From: Aldrovandia affinis
Taxonomy: Eukaryota; Chordata; Actinopteri; Notacanthiformes; Halosauridae
Assembly: GCA_029706075.1 (NCBI GenBank)
Contig: JAINUG010000037.1
Location: 5,646,166 to 5,710,165, forward strand
Reading direction: 5' to 3'
DNA: 64,000 nt
A model generated the notes under the pieces. The model ran no database searches. It worked only from the letters and a program-made list of their open reading frames with translations, and had not been told where the DNA came from. Each line of letters starts with the position of its first letter. The first letter of the stretch is position 1. This document shows, in pieces, positions 10,901 to 19,710 of the stretch. The translations under genes and the position numbers were made by a program.

Positions 10901-13900
10901 CACCATCAAATCCTATAATTTCAGAATGTACCACTTTGGTATGCAGTACAAAATAAATGGGGAAAAAAACAAATGAATGGGCTGATTACAATACAGCTAG
11001 GGTGCATTCCAAAGGCAGTATGCCACAGATTATTTCACAAAGAGACTGATGGGGAGTGTAGTCCAGAGCTGTACAATGATAAGAAATGAAAGACCACACT
11101 TGTGGGTGCATGCTTCATATTAACATTTAATCATTAAGCGAAGTTTACTTGGTCTGTTTTCTAGGTCTCGATCTGACCACTAATGAAAAGATCTTAAACC
11201 AGAATTGTCTGGTTGTGAGGAATAGGAACCAGTTAGATTTGCAGTGTGCGTCCAATTGACTTCCTGTAGACAAAATAGCGATTATGAATTCTTAGTCCTC
11301 TCGTGTACTGTGGAGATGCAGGGCATGCTGAAACAGTGCAGGTCTTTGACGACGCTGTATGTTCCACACTGCTTGTCCATTATTGACGTTGTGTCTGTGT
11401 GTGTCTGCAGTGCAACAAAAAGGCTAAGCGCTCAGACATTGTCATGCTGTACGCACGCAAGCTGCGGGCGGTGGACAACAGCGAGCAGGAGAGCATGAAG
11501 AGGTAGGAGGCCAAGCCCACACTGTCACACATATATATATATATATATTATATAAAGGATTTGAAGATGCACATCTAATGCACATCTTGTAAGTTGCTCT
11601 GGATAAGAGCGTCTGCTAAATGCTTAAAATGTCAAATGAAGATTGCAAGAGGAAGATTAATCTCCTCTACGGACACGGTAAATAGTTTCCTTTAGTCTGA
11701 CTGAAAATATTATGTTCCAGGGCTGTTGCTTTCCCTTCGCTGGGCTCGTTGGTGTGAGTAACCATTGGGACCTCATGTTGTGAGTGCAGTCAGCAGCTGA
11801 GGCGGTTCTGTGTGTGCGTGTGTCTGCGCAGGTCGCTGGAGCAGGAGCAGTCACTGCGCAGGAGGGCCGAGTTGGAGTCGGCGCAGTGCAGGCTGCAGCT
11901 GCAGGTCCTGACAGACGAGTGTGGGAAACTGCGCAGACAGTTGCAGGCATGTAGACGTTATGCACTGCTCGCATCGCCTTCCTGAGAAACATCGTGAGCA
12001 GCGAGAGATCGGCGAATTCAGTTCATCTGAATTATTTGTAATTAACTGTCCAATTTTGAAAGCTGCAAAACGCTTACTAAAATGCTCACTGTTTCAATGG
12101 TAAACGATGAACGGCCCTAGTTAATCATGGGAGATGCTGGTCGTTCCTCCACTGTCACCATAACGGGCCAGTGTGCTCAGGCTTCTCTCTGTCCCCAGGA
12201 GCTGAAGACGCTGATGGCCCAGACTAGCTCTCAGCCCTCAGGAGCTGCCCCCCTCAGCCTCTCCCAGCGGCAGGACGCTGCTCAGGGGGGCCACTACGTG
12301 TTTGCGAAAGCCGTGCTGGTGTCCCAGCCGGGCGGGTGCAGGGTGCTGTCCTACTGCGAGCCCCTCAGCTGCTTGCTGGCCTCCCAGCCCTCCCCGCAGT
12401 CCACCCTCGTACCTGGTGAGGCCCACAAAACGCATTCAATTTATGAACGGCTATGATGAGAAACAATACTATTTTGTTTTTTTACATTCTTACGAGGTTA
12501 GTGTATTAATATATACCTGTAGGGCACTGTAATTGGGAGTATAATATGTGGTGTAATATAACAATTATATGATCATTGTTTCTTGAAGGGAGGTGGGGTG
12601 TATTAATAATATTGTTAATAGTAATAATAATAATGATAAGCAGTTATAATGAATAATATGGGATTGCATGTATATGGGCTGAACAGGGTGTAGTGTCACC
12701 GATGAAACCCGCATCTCTGTCCCTCTGGCAGGCTGTGGGGTGAAGAAGATCAGCGCGGCGAACCTGAAAGCATGTCAGTACGTGCCCATACACGCCAAAC
12801 AGATCCGAGGCCTGGCCTTCAGCAAGCAGGCAGACAGCCTCCTGCTCTCTGCAGCGCTGGACAGCACAGTCAAACTGACCAGGTACGCTGCCTCCTCCTC
12901 CTCACTGGGGGATTCATGAGCAAACTTTAAAATATCATACTTTTAGGCACATGGATAAGGGCGGGGTCATGGTTCACTGTTAATAATAAAGACATTATAT
13001 GTGTAGATGGGAGCTGCACAGGAGCTATGCTGTCAGGAGGTTGATGTTGCTGCTCAACACCGGGAAGCTGTGGCCAAACGGAGCGTAGTACCTGCTATTA
13101 TTGAAGGGGAAATCGGGTGGACTTAGGGCATCATTATTTTTTGTTGTAAATATGCAGAATCACCTGCAAAATGTTCCATTCTTTTTTGCGACCACAAAAA
13201 GCAGGTGTTATTTATAATGCCGCATCATTCTTTATAATGAAGTTCTCCTTGCAGGTGTGGTCACCTAAATATGGCAGGGAACTAAAAACATGAGTAATAT
13301 TATATATAATATGCTAGCAGGTTACATTACCTTGGCTGTGTTCAAACAACAGAAAACCATCTAAAATAATGTTGCCCCTGGAAACCTTAAGCAAAAGGAG
13401 CAGGTCTTCTCTTACACCAATTACTGATGGAGAAAACCACGCTGTATTTCAGTGCCAGTTTACCATCGGAGCAGAAGGGATGCAACATGTTTTATGTTTC
13501 TCGAAAGATAATAATGACCAGTTTGTGCAATCTGTTTATACAGCTTGCTTTCTGGCTAAATAGGTAGTTATCTACAAACCAATGTGTTGTGTTCGCTGGT
13601 TAGCGTGGATATTGTATTGTAGAGCTGTTTAGCCGCAAAGATGTAATGAGCTGGCTAAGCTTGTGAATTTCTTTTTAAATGACTACAGATTTACTTGTGG
13701 CAAATGATTATGTTGCTCTACTCGGCCTGCTGACTGCACCTTTGGATATCGTTATGTACTTTACACACATTTTTGCACTGAACTGTATGCAGTAAGACAA
13801 GAGCCTTAGCAGCTCATCTAGGTAGAACAATTTGCTAACTAGCTATGTTACCTCCTGCCTGTGGATAAATCTAGCTAGAAAGCCAGAATGCTAGATCGCG

Positions 13901-16900
13901 GAACAAGCCAAATCAGCAGTGCCAGATGTAGTGTCTAATCATTGATAATGATAATACTGGAAAACCAACTCAACTAGCAACACATTCCAACACCAACAAA
14001 CACGTTGGAGTGACTAAGACAAGCTGCAGTGCCTCCTCAACGTGTTGAGGTAGCTAGTTACTGTAGCTGGTGATTACAGTAGTTCAGTATAAAAAATTTT
14101 GTGTCCTGATCTGAGATTGTGGGAGGAGGGGCTTTGTGCAAGTTTAATAGCTACAAACACACTGTACAAAACAGCTGTCAACATGAAGAAAGCTTTCCTA
14201 AAGCATCAGTTCTTCACACGTTTTTTCCCCTATTTATTTTGACATATTTATTAATATCTCGTGTGCTTGGACTATGTGCTATATTTATTCATCACGCTCA
14301 AACTAAATTCAAGGCTTTCCGGGTGATCAAATGGAAATTATTTCTCACAACCAGCAGGGAATGGTATTTCTCCTTCTCTTTGCTTGTATTGGTTTATCTC
14401 TGAGCAGAGCTGTGGTTTTGGAGTAAATCTCTGGATGTGCCATGCTGTTTGCCTCCAGCGTTGAGGGGTTTATTTGTTACTGATGTCGTGTCGGAAAGGT
14501 CAATATTAAAAGAAGAGAGCAGGAAAGCTAGCACTACCAAACACTGGAATAACCCTGCTCACTGTGGTAAACAACCCCCATTTAGTACTGTTCCTTGTAG
14601 CTTTCGCCTTGAATAAACTTACTGCTTATATAAAATCTGCCCACACTAAACTGAACTCAAGTGAAGACAACAGTGTTGAACATTATGATGTGTAGTTGTC
14701 TGTGCAACTGAGATGTTTGGCTCAGTTCATCCATGTCATCTGCAGCTTGCTGACCAACACAGTGGTGCAGACGTACAACGCAGGCCGGCCCGTGTGGAGC
14801 TGCTGCTGGTGCCTGGACAACAACAACTATGTGTACGCGGGCCTGAATAATGGCTCAGTCCTGGTGTATGACACCAGGGACACCAGCACCCACATCCAGG
14901 AGCTTGTCCCTCTGGGATCCAGGTAAGTGCATGTGGTGTGTTCTTATATGTGTCCTGTGTTAACCAGCTTAGCAGGCTTGGTCCTTGCTAAAGCTAAAGT
15001 GTGAGAAAACGTCAAGCTCCGCCAATTTGCGTGGTGGGTTCCTTTGTGCTGAGATTTACTTGTGATTGTGATGCTTCCTGTGGCCTGAACAGGCCTGTAC
15101 AGACTGATTGTGAATGTCACTTTTCTTACCTGGAGGAAAGAACACAGGTGGAGGGTAGAACATGTTTGTCATCTAAGTAATTGTTCTGTACTTGTACATA
15201 TGCGTGGTTTCTCTGCATGCTATACTTGTCCTCTACATTATACTTGCACAGATGCAGGTTTTTTTTCCATTGTCCATGAATGAGCCCGCCGTCTGTAAGT
15301 GTGGAACTGTTGGGCCTTACAGATTTATGGGTAAAGGGAAATATTTGTCGTGTATTGACGGTAGTTCTCGCATTGCACCCCTGGGTCACGTAGAGAATGT
15401 GAAGCTGATCCTGCCCCTCTACAGGAAATGCATGAGGAATTAATAGAGAGGAGAAGAGATGCATGTTACCTTTGACCCGTGTCTCAGGTGTCCAGTGGCC
15501 TCCCTGTCCTACATCCCCCGCGCTGCCTCCAGCTCCTTCCCCTGCGGCGGCCTCATCGCGGGCTCCCTGGACGGCGGCTGCTTCTGGGAGCAGGTGGACG
15601 AGGCGTCGTACAGGCCTCACGTCCTGCCGCTGGAGACGGGGGGCTGCACTGACATCCAGGTGGAGCCGGAAAGCCGCCACTGCCTGGTGACGTACAGGCC
15701 AGGTAATCCAGCCTTGTGCCCGTCTCCCTTCAGGCATTCTCGCCTGCCTTCTGGGACAGATTTGTTTTCAATTGAATCAGTTTCATTCCCTTAATTGTTT
15801 CAAGCAGGGAGGATAGGGTAACAGATTATTCTCATCCACTGTGTTCCCAGTTATAGCTCTGTTCTACAGTGTGTATCCACCGTACTTCAGGACGTGCTCA
15901 AATATATTTAAGCTAATTAATGACAGAGGTCTCTGCAGTGTCTAGGATTTTGGGAAGACATGAAGACAGGGAAGAAGAGAGCTTTCTGAAATACACTTTA
16001 TTTGTGTGTTTATATGTTGCACACTAAAATACCAACAATGAATTGTGTTTCACTGATTGATGGACCAATTGAGTGCTACTTGTGGGTGGGTTAAATGAGG
16101 TAGATTGAAAGGTGTTTGCTTGATTGCTTTGGTCTAGAAATAAGTTAATTAAGCTTTATTTTGATGGCCAGACAAATACTTTTTGTTAAACTTTCAGAAT
16201 TTATTTTTCTAAATTCAAAAGGAACCAAGAAGCATGCTAGCTAACTTGGCTATGATGTTCTTGCTGTCAAGTACTGAAAGTTAAAGAAATCCCTTGTAAG
16301 GAATAAGCTCTCTCAATATTTCTGCCTGGGATGTCAGAACAAGTAACAAGTAAATATGGCTAACAGGCACAGAGCTATATTTGCAAATAAAATGAAGTAT
16401 TTTGTGATTGTAATGTTTGCTAGATGGCTCAACCTGGATACAATCATATATCATGTGGCTACCCATATAAAACCAATATGAACTAACAAAGCAATGTCCA
16501 ATGGAATGCACAGCCAGCCAGCTAGGTCCGTTTGAGATTAGTGCCTGCTTCATAGTAAGCTTGCTAGCAAGTTAATGCTATATTAATAGATTTCAGAAAT
16601 CATTATGACCACTTAATATTGCATGAAAAACATCAACAAGACTTTGTTTCAGCAATTTATGGAAAATTTGAGTTCTGCTTAGGTGTGTTATAAACTAGAT
16701 GCATAGGCCTACTCACTGCAAGCCGATTTAGCGAACTACAGCTACAAATTTCAATGCACGCAAATATTTTGCCTTTCACATGTAATTATTTGTAGAAGTG
16801 AGACTTGCTGAAACCAGTTTTTTCCTCTTCTGTCTTCATGTTGATATTGTGTTCATCTCAATTATCACTAATAATCTTGTTCAAGTTTGGGAACAGGGTG

Positions 16901-19029
16901 GGCTGGACTTCAATGAACTCCTCTGAACTCCAACCAGGCCACAAGTGGATTGTACCAGGGAAATACAGGGCCAATGAATGATGACCGAATATGTCTTCTG
17001 TAGTGTATTGTGTAATTTTAACAGCCAGTGGCTGTTTTTAAAGCCTGCTGGTGCCCCTGTCCCGGCCCCTAACTCCACTCTGCACAGCCCAGGGAAACAT
17101 GTTTTTTTAAGGGGTCTCAAATGGAAATGGCCCTACTGGTGATAAGGAGTTGGTTTGAAGACTGGAGAGCTGAGGAGAGGGGGATAGCTGCTCCTCAGTG
17201 GTGGTTAAAATGACCTGCTTCATCCCTTGTCCTTGGTCTAGAGTCTGGAGCTGTTTATTTTGGTCCTTGAAAGCCAGGGCTCTTCAACACTGGTTTAGAT
17301 AATAAACGATGAATTACTATCAAGGAGAGTAGTGCTGGGCGGCGGATAGCGTAGCGGTCTAGCGCGCAGTATTTTGGCTGGTCCGATACGGTGTGCGCTG
17401 CCTGTCAGGGACGCAGTTCGAAACCTGTCTCTACCAGCCCGGCCCTGGTCGTTAGCCCCAATCGGGGGCGGCATTTGGCTGTCCGCCCCAGGGGGAGGGG
17501 CGGAGGGGGGGTGGGTGAGCTGCCTTCAGTTCGCCGTGAAGCACGTAAGGCTGTCCAGAACATGGGTGGGCGAATTCCGTCTCTAAGGAGAATTAGCTTG
17601 CCTCGCAGAGCGAGCGGCAGACTCGTGTGGGGAGGGTAAATGAAGTGCTCCTCCATAAAGTGTTTGAGGACTCACTAAACAAGGCCTCTTTGGAGGGGGA
17701 GAGGAGAGATGACAGATGACTGTACATGCCCCTGCCCCCCCAGGTCGTTCCAACCCGTCCCTGCGCTGCGTTCTCATGGCGCTGAGCCGCGCCCCCCAGC
17801 AGGACACCGCCGACCAGCCCGCCTGCTCCTGCTACCCTGTGCAGACCTTCAGCGCTGGCTCCTCCTGCAAGCTGCTGACCAAGAACGCTGTGTTTCGCAG
17901 CCCGGCGCGGGAGGACTGCATGCTGGTGTGCGCCGGGGACGAGGCCTCCAACTCCACCATGGTGAGCGCCGACCAGGCGGGTGGGGGACTGGGCTTTGAG
18001 CCGCAGCGGCGGAGGGCAGCCCTGGTCTTCATTGCTCAGACAGAAAGGAGCTGAGGCCATTGGGAAGGGGAACTGCCGAGACAGCGGACCCATTGTGTGG
18101 AGATGAGAGGTGGGAAGGTAACAAGATTAGATCAGACTGTGTGTCTGTGTGCACAGCTGTTAGAGTCAGAAAATAGGAACTTGGAGACCAGGGGCCGTAT
18201 GTACAAAGATTCTAAGAGTAGGAGTGCTGATCTAGGATCAGGTTTCCCCTGTCCATATCCTAACCATATCCATTATGAGCTAAACGGATAAACTGCTCCT
18301 AGATCAGCACTCCTACTCTTAGAGTCTTTGTACATACGGGCCTGGATTCTGTCGCTGGGACTGTAAGGCCCGCACCGTGGCAAAAGGAACGCCGTAAGTA
18401 ATGGGAAACAGCATGTCAGGCTGATTGGAGGAGGCCGCTGCGCAGGGGAGTCAGGAAGGCAGACGAAACTGCTGCATAGAGGTTAGTGGAGCAGAAGCGG
18501 GTGGGAGGTGCTTCGAACTTCTCGTTACTCTGAGTTTAATGTGTGGGATGCAGGGGATCATTCTGCTCACAGCTTTTGCTGCAAGCAAGATTGTGGTTAT
18601 GAGATGAGATTGAAAGGCTGAGCATAACCTATATGATGATGAGTGCAACAAACAAGTGACTTCTTGTAGTGAACTGTTTTAGCATTTCCCTGTTTAGGAC
18701 TGTAAGACTGCTCTTCAGTCAGGGGATCGCAACGTGGAAATGAAGAATTTAACACCCAAACCCCACTGCGTGATAAGGGCATACTGGTTGGAGATTGAAA
18801 TGATGCAGCGTGACAAGCATTGGGTCCTGACTCTGCTCTCACGCTGTCCTCGTCCCCTCTTACTCACTCTGTCGCCTCTCTCTAGGTGTGGGACGCGAGC
18901 AGCGGGGCTCTAATCCAGAAGCTGCCTGCCGACCTCCCGGTGTTGGACATCTGCCCCTTTGAGGTGAACCAGGGCAGCTACCTGGCCTCTCTGACGGAGA
19001 AGATGCTGAAGATCTATAAGTGGGAGTGA
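7645..19029 (+). CDS. rfwd3: RFWD3, RING finger and WD40 E3 ubiquitin ligase (complete)
   Basis: Twelve coding exons: 7645-7901, 8462-8661, 9733-9791, 10455-10658, 11411-11502, 11832-11946, 12199-12415, 12732-12882, 14746-14922, 15488-15702, 17744-17961 and 18886-19029. They give 682 residues plus stop, somewhat shorter than the mammalian protein because the low-complexity N-terminus is shorter. The RING finger is at about residues 198-241, a Glu/Gln/Leu-rich coiled coil at about 255-325, and the WD40 domain at about 390-682, ending IYKWE. The family member ubiquitinates RPA and RAD51 at stalled forks and crosslinks (FANCW in the Fanconi anaemia pathway) and stabilises p53 with MDM2. The N-terminal acidic Ser-rich region contains one SQG motif. 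The start is the first ATG after an in-frame stop; a second ATG three codons later has the better -3 base. Confidence 0.96.
7902..8461 (+). other. RFWD3 intron 1
   Basis: No gene or clear repeat. It ends in CCCTCTCCCACAG. Confidence 0.8.
8462..8661 (+). CDS. rfwd3: RFWD3 coding exon 2
   Basis: The acceptor CTCCCACAG at 8453-8461 was chosen because the nearer GCTAG site at 8472 breaks the phase. It encodes [20 protein letters not shown] and an acidic Ser-rich stretch, [25 protein letters not shown] corresponds to a conserved PLDAYFQV-like segment in human RFWD3. The donor is GTGAGC at 8662. Confidence 0.85.
9466..9546. mobile_element. Transposon end fragment (unclassified DNA element), copy 1
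   Basis: The stretch AACCATCAACC...CAACCAAAATGTTATGACC...AGCCCTAG recurs near 47260-47329 with few changes. The minus-strand start CTAGGGCTGTCGCGGTC resembles hAT-type terminal sequences. Upstream similarity (GCATTTTTG, then ATACGTGCTG, and CAGTAGT) extends back to about 9320, suggesting a copy of 200 bases or more. Confidence 0.5.
9484..9510. repeat. Perfect 13-bp-arm palindrome
   Basis: TGGTTATAATTAT and its exact reverse complement are separated by a single G, within the transposon-like segment. Confidence 0.9.
9733..9791 (+). CDS. rfwd3: RFWD3 coding exon 3 (small)
   Basis: The acceptor is AATGCACAG and the donor is GTACCA at 9792. It encodes [23 protein letters not shown] also occurs before the RING in human RFWD3. 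It is the only small exon in this gap that joins exon 2 (phase 1) to exon 4 (phase 0). Confidence 0.75.
9792..10454 (+). other. RFWD3 intron 3
   Basis: No gene or strong repeat. The acceptor CTTTCCTTAG is clear. Confidence 0.8.
10455..10658 (+). CDS. rfwd3: RFWD3 coding exon 4 (RING finger)
   Basis: It encodes an acidic lead-in EEEGEGE, then [24 protein letters not shown] and CPQ. Metal-ligand candidates are Cys198, Cys201, the Cys and His of RCGH, Cys of FTC, Cys238 and, in the next exon, Cys241. The position where a canonical C3HC4 RING has its fifth ligand is Gly. The donor is GTCAGC at 10659. Confidence 0.95.
10659..11410 (+). other. RFWD3 intron 4
   Basis: No recognisable gene or mobile element. 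It ends in a GTGTCTGTGTGTGTCTGCAG acceptor rich in TG. Confidence 0.8.
11411..11502 (+). CDS. rfwd3: RFWD3 coding exon 5
   Basis: It encodes [20 protein letters not shown] and then [10 protein letters not shown]; it completes the RING and starts the helical linker. It ends with AG of a split Arg codon; the donor is GTAGGA at 11503. Confidence 0.95.
11586..11640 (+). repeat. LINE-2/UnaL2-type 3' tail
   Basis: GCTCTGGATAAGAGCGTCTG followed by CTAAATGCTTAAAATGTC. The GGATAA loop on an inverted GCTCT/AGAGC stem is intact. It follows an (AT)n run at 11530-11550. Only the tail is clear. Confidence 0.75.
11832..11946 (+). CDS. rfwd3: RFWD3 coding exon 6 (coiled coil)
   Basis: It encodes [20 protein letters not shown] and then [18 protein letters not shown], a Leu-rich coiled coil as in mammals. 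The exon ends in phase 0 at TTGCAG and is followed by GC, not GT, at 11947. No nearby GT restores the frame to exon 7, so this is read as a GC-AG intron. Confidence 0.9.
11947..12198 (+). other. RFWD3 intron 6, GC-AG type
   Basis: The donor is TTGCAG|GCATGTAG and the acceptor CTGTCCCCAG. The intron is 252 bases and otherwise unremarkable. Confidence 0.75.
12199..12415 (+). CDS. rfwd3: RFWD3 coding exon 7
   Basis: It encodes [20 protein letters not shown] at the end of the coiled coil, then [20 protein letters not shown] and [11 protein letters not shown] at the entry to the WD40 domain. The donor is GTGAGG at 12416 (phase 1). Confidence 0.95.
12732..12882 (+). CDS. rfwd3: RFWD3 coding exon 8 (WD40)
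   Basis: It encodes [20 protein letters not shown] and [20 protein letters not shown], nearly identical to vertebrate RFWD3. The donor is GTACGC at 12883. Confidence 0.96.
12883..14745 (+). other. RFWD3 intron 8 (1.9 kb)
   Basis: No gene recognised. AGCTAG- and GTTAGC-like motifs recur around 13590-13890. Short ORFs here do not resemble known proteins. Confidence 0.75.
14746..14922 (+). CDS. rfwd3: RFWD3 coding exon 9 (WD40)
   Basis: It encodes [20 protein letters not shown] and [18 protein letters not shown], highly diagnostic of RFWD3. The donor is GTAAGT at 14923. Confidence 0.97.
14923..15487 (+). other. RFWD3 intron 9
   Basis: Nothing recognisable apart from splice signals. Confidence 0.8.
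15488..15702 (+). CDS. rfwd3: RFWD3 coding exon 10 (WD40)
   Basis: It encodes [20 protein letters not shown], then [20 protein letters not shown] and [10 protein letters not shown]. It is GC-rich with third-position G/C bias, as are the other WD40 exons. The donor is GTAATC at 15703. Confidence 0.97.
15703..17743 (+). other. RFWD3 intron 10 (2.0 kb)
   Basis: It contains a tRNA-derived SINE at 17334-17640. The remainder is AT-rich with no gene. Confidence 0.8.
17334..17640 (+). mobile_element. tRNA-derived SINE (family A), + orientation
   Basis: The head has a box A (TAGCGTAGCGG) and a box B (GTTCGAAACC), followed by a body with GGCATTTGGCTGTCCGCCCC. The same body occurs at 20160-20540 and 39706-40090. 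The copy seems to lack the AT-rich tail seen in the other two. Confidence 0.8.
17744..17961 (+). CDS. rfwd3: RFWD3 coding exon 11 (WD40)
   Basis: It encodes [17 protein letters not shown], then [20 protein letters not shown] and [13 protein letters not shown]. The donor is GTGAGC at 17962, phase 0. Confidence 0.97.
17962..18885 (+). other. RFWD3 intron 11
   Basis: It contains a palindromic MITE-like element at 18188-18345. Otherwise no feature is seen. Confidence 0.8.
18188..18345. mobile_element. MITE-like palindromic element (158 bp)
   Basis: Inverted arms of about 53 bases begin CCAGGGGCCGTATGTACA on the left and, read on the minus strand, CCAGGCCCGTATGTACA on the right. Both continue through GAGTAGGAGTGCTGATC. 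A spacer of about 50 bases separates them. This structure fits a non-autonomous DNA transposon. No coding capacity. Confidence 0.8.
18886..19029 (+). CDS. rfwd3: RFWD3 terminal coding exon 12
   Basis: It encodes [20 protein letters not shown], then [20 protein letters not shown] and LKIYKWE, stop TGA at 19027-19029. The ending matches the vertebrate family, so the protein is complete. Confidence 0.97.
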   Translation: MWDASSGALIQKLPADLPVLDICPFEVNQGSYLASLTEKMLKIYKWE

Positions 19030-19710
19030 TCGGGGCGCCAGGGTGACCCTGGGGGACAGACTGCAGGCGGTTCCGCACAGGAGGGCCGCACCTCTTGTTT
19101 TATTCACGTCTGCGCCGGGCGCAGTGAAGGGCAAGCGAGACGAACGGGGCCTCCCATGATCATGAAGGGTCTCTGTGTACATTGTGTTTCGGGTGTGGGT
19201 CAAAAATCTGCTGTGAAGGGAACCAAGTGCGTGCACATCCAGTAAAATTCCACAGGTGCTGTGGGTATAAAGTAGCCTGGCGTTGGGAGGGAATCACCCA
19301 CACCTGGTGTTAAATGCTCCCGAACAGGTTTAGTAGTGCAAACAACTTGTGACCTTTGTTAGTACAAACAACTTTTGACTTGTGCAGGTCTTTGTGAGAT
19401 AGATTTTAATAGAGAAACGTTGTTTACTCTATTAAACCTGTTTAGGAGCATTTAATACAGTGTGCGGGTAATTCTCTCTCTTCACCCGATGTCTTACAAA
19501 GTAGTATCCAAATAATGTGGAGATGCCTGTGCACCTTGTCTGGAGCGAGTCTCTTCTTTTTCCATCAGGAGCTCTGTGATTTGTGTGAGGAGTTGCTCTT
19601 TCTCCAGTGTGCTTGCCTCCAAAGGGCCAAACCAGACCTGTCCGTTTTTAATGTGAGACAGTGTCCATCTCTGTTGCTTGGTAAACATGACATTGTCTTG
19701 AATTAAACAA
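19030..19710 (+). other. RFWD3 3' UTR (approximate)
   Basis: It contains a 200-base inverted-repeat element (19286-19484). ATTAAA at 19702-19707 is a possible polyadenylation signal; an AATAAA at 21310-21315 is a more distant alternative. Confidence 0.5.
19286..19484. mobile_element. MITE-like inverted-repeat element in the RFWD3 3' UTR
   Basis: Arms of about 55-60 bases pair: the left has GTTAAATGCTCCCGAACAGG and the right, on the minus strand, has ATTAAATGCTCCTAAACAGG; both are flanked by GGAATCACCC/GAATTACCCG and by CAAACAAC/TAAACAAC. The central part repeats AGTACAAACAACTT-like units. Confidence 0.7.

Noticed and set aside
15126-15737. 203-codon minus-strand ORF
   Set aside because: Antisense of RFWD3 exon 10 and flanking intron; the + strand has clear conserved coding sequence.
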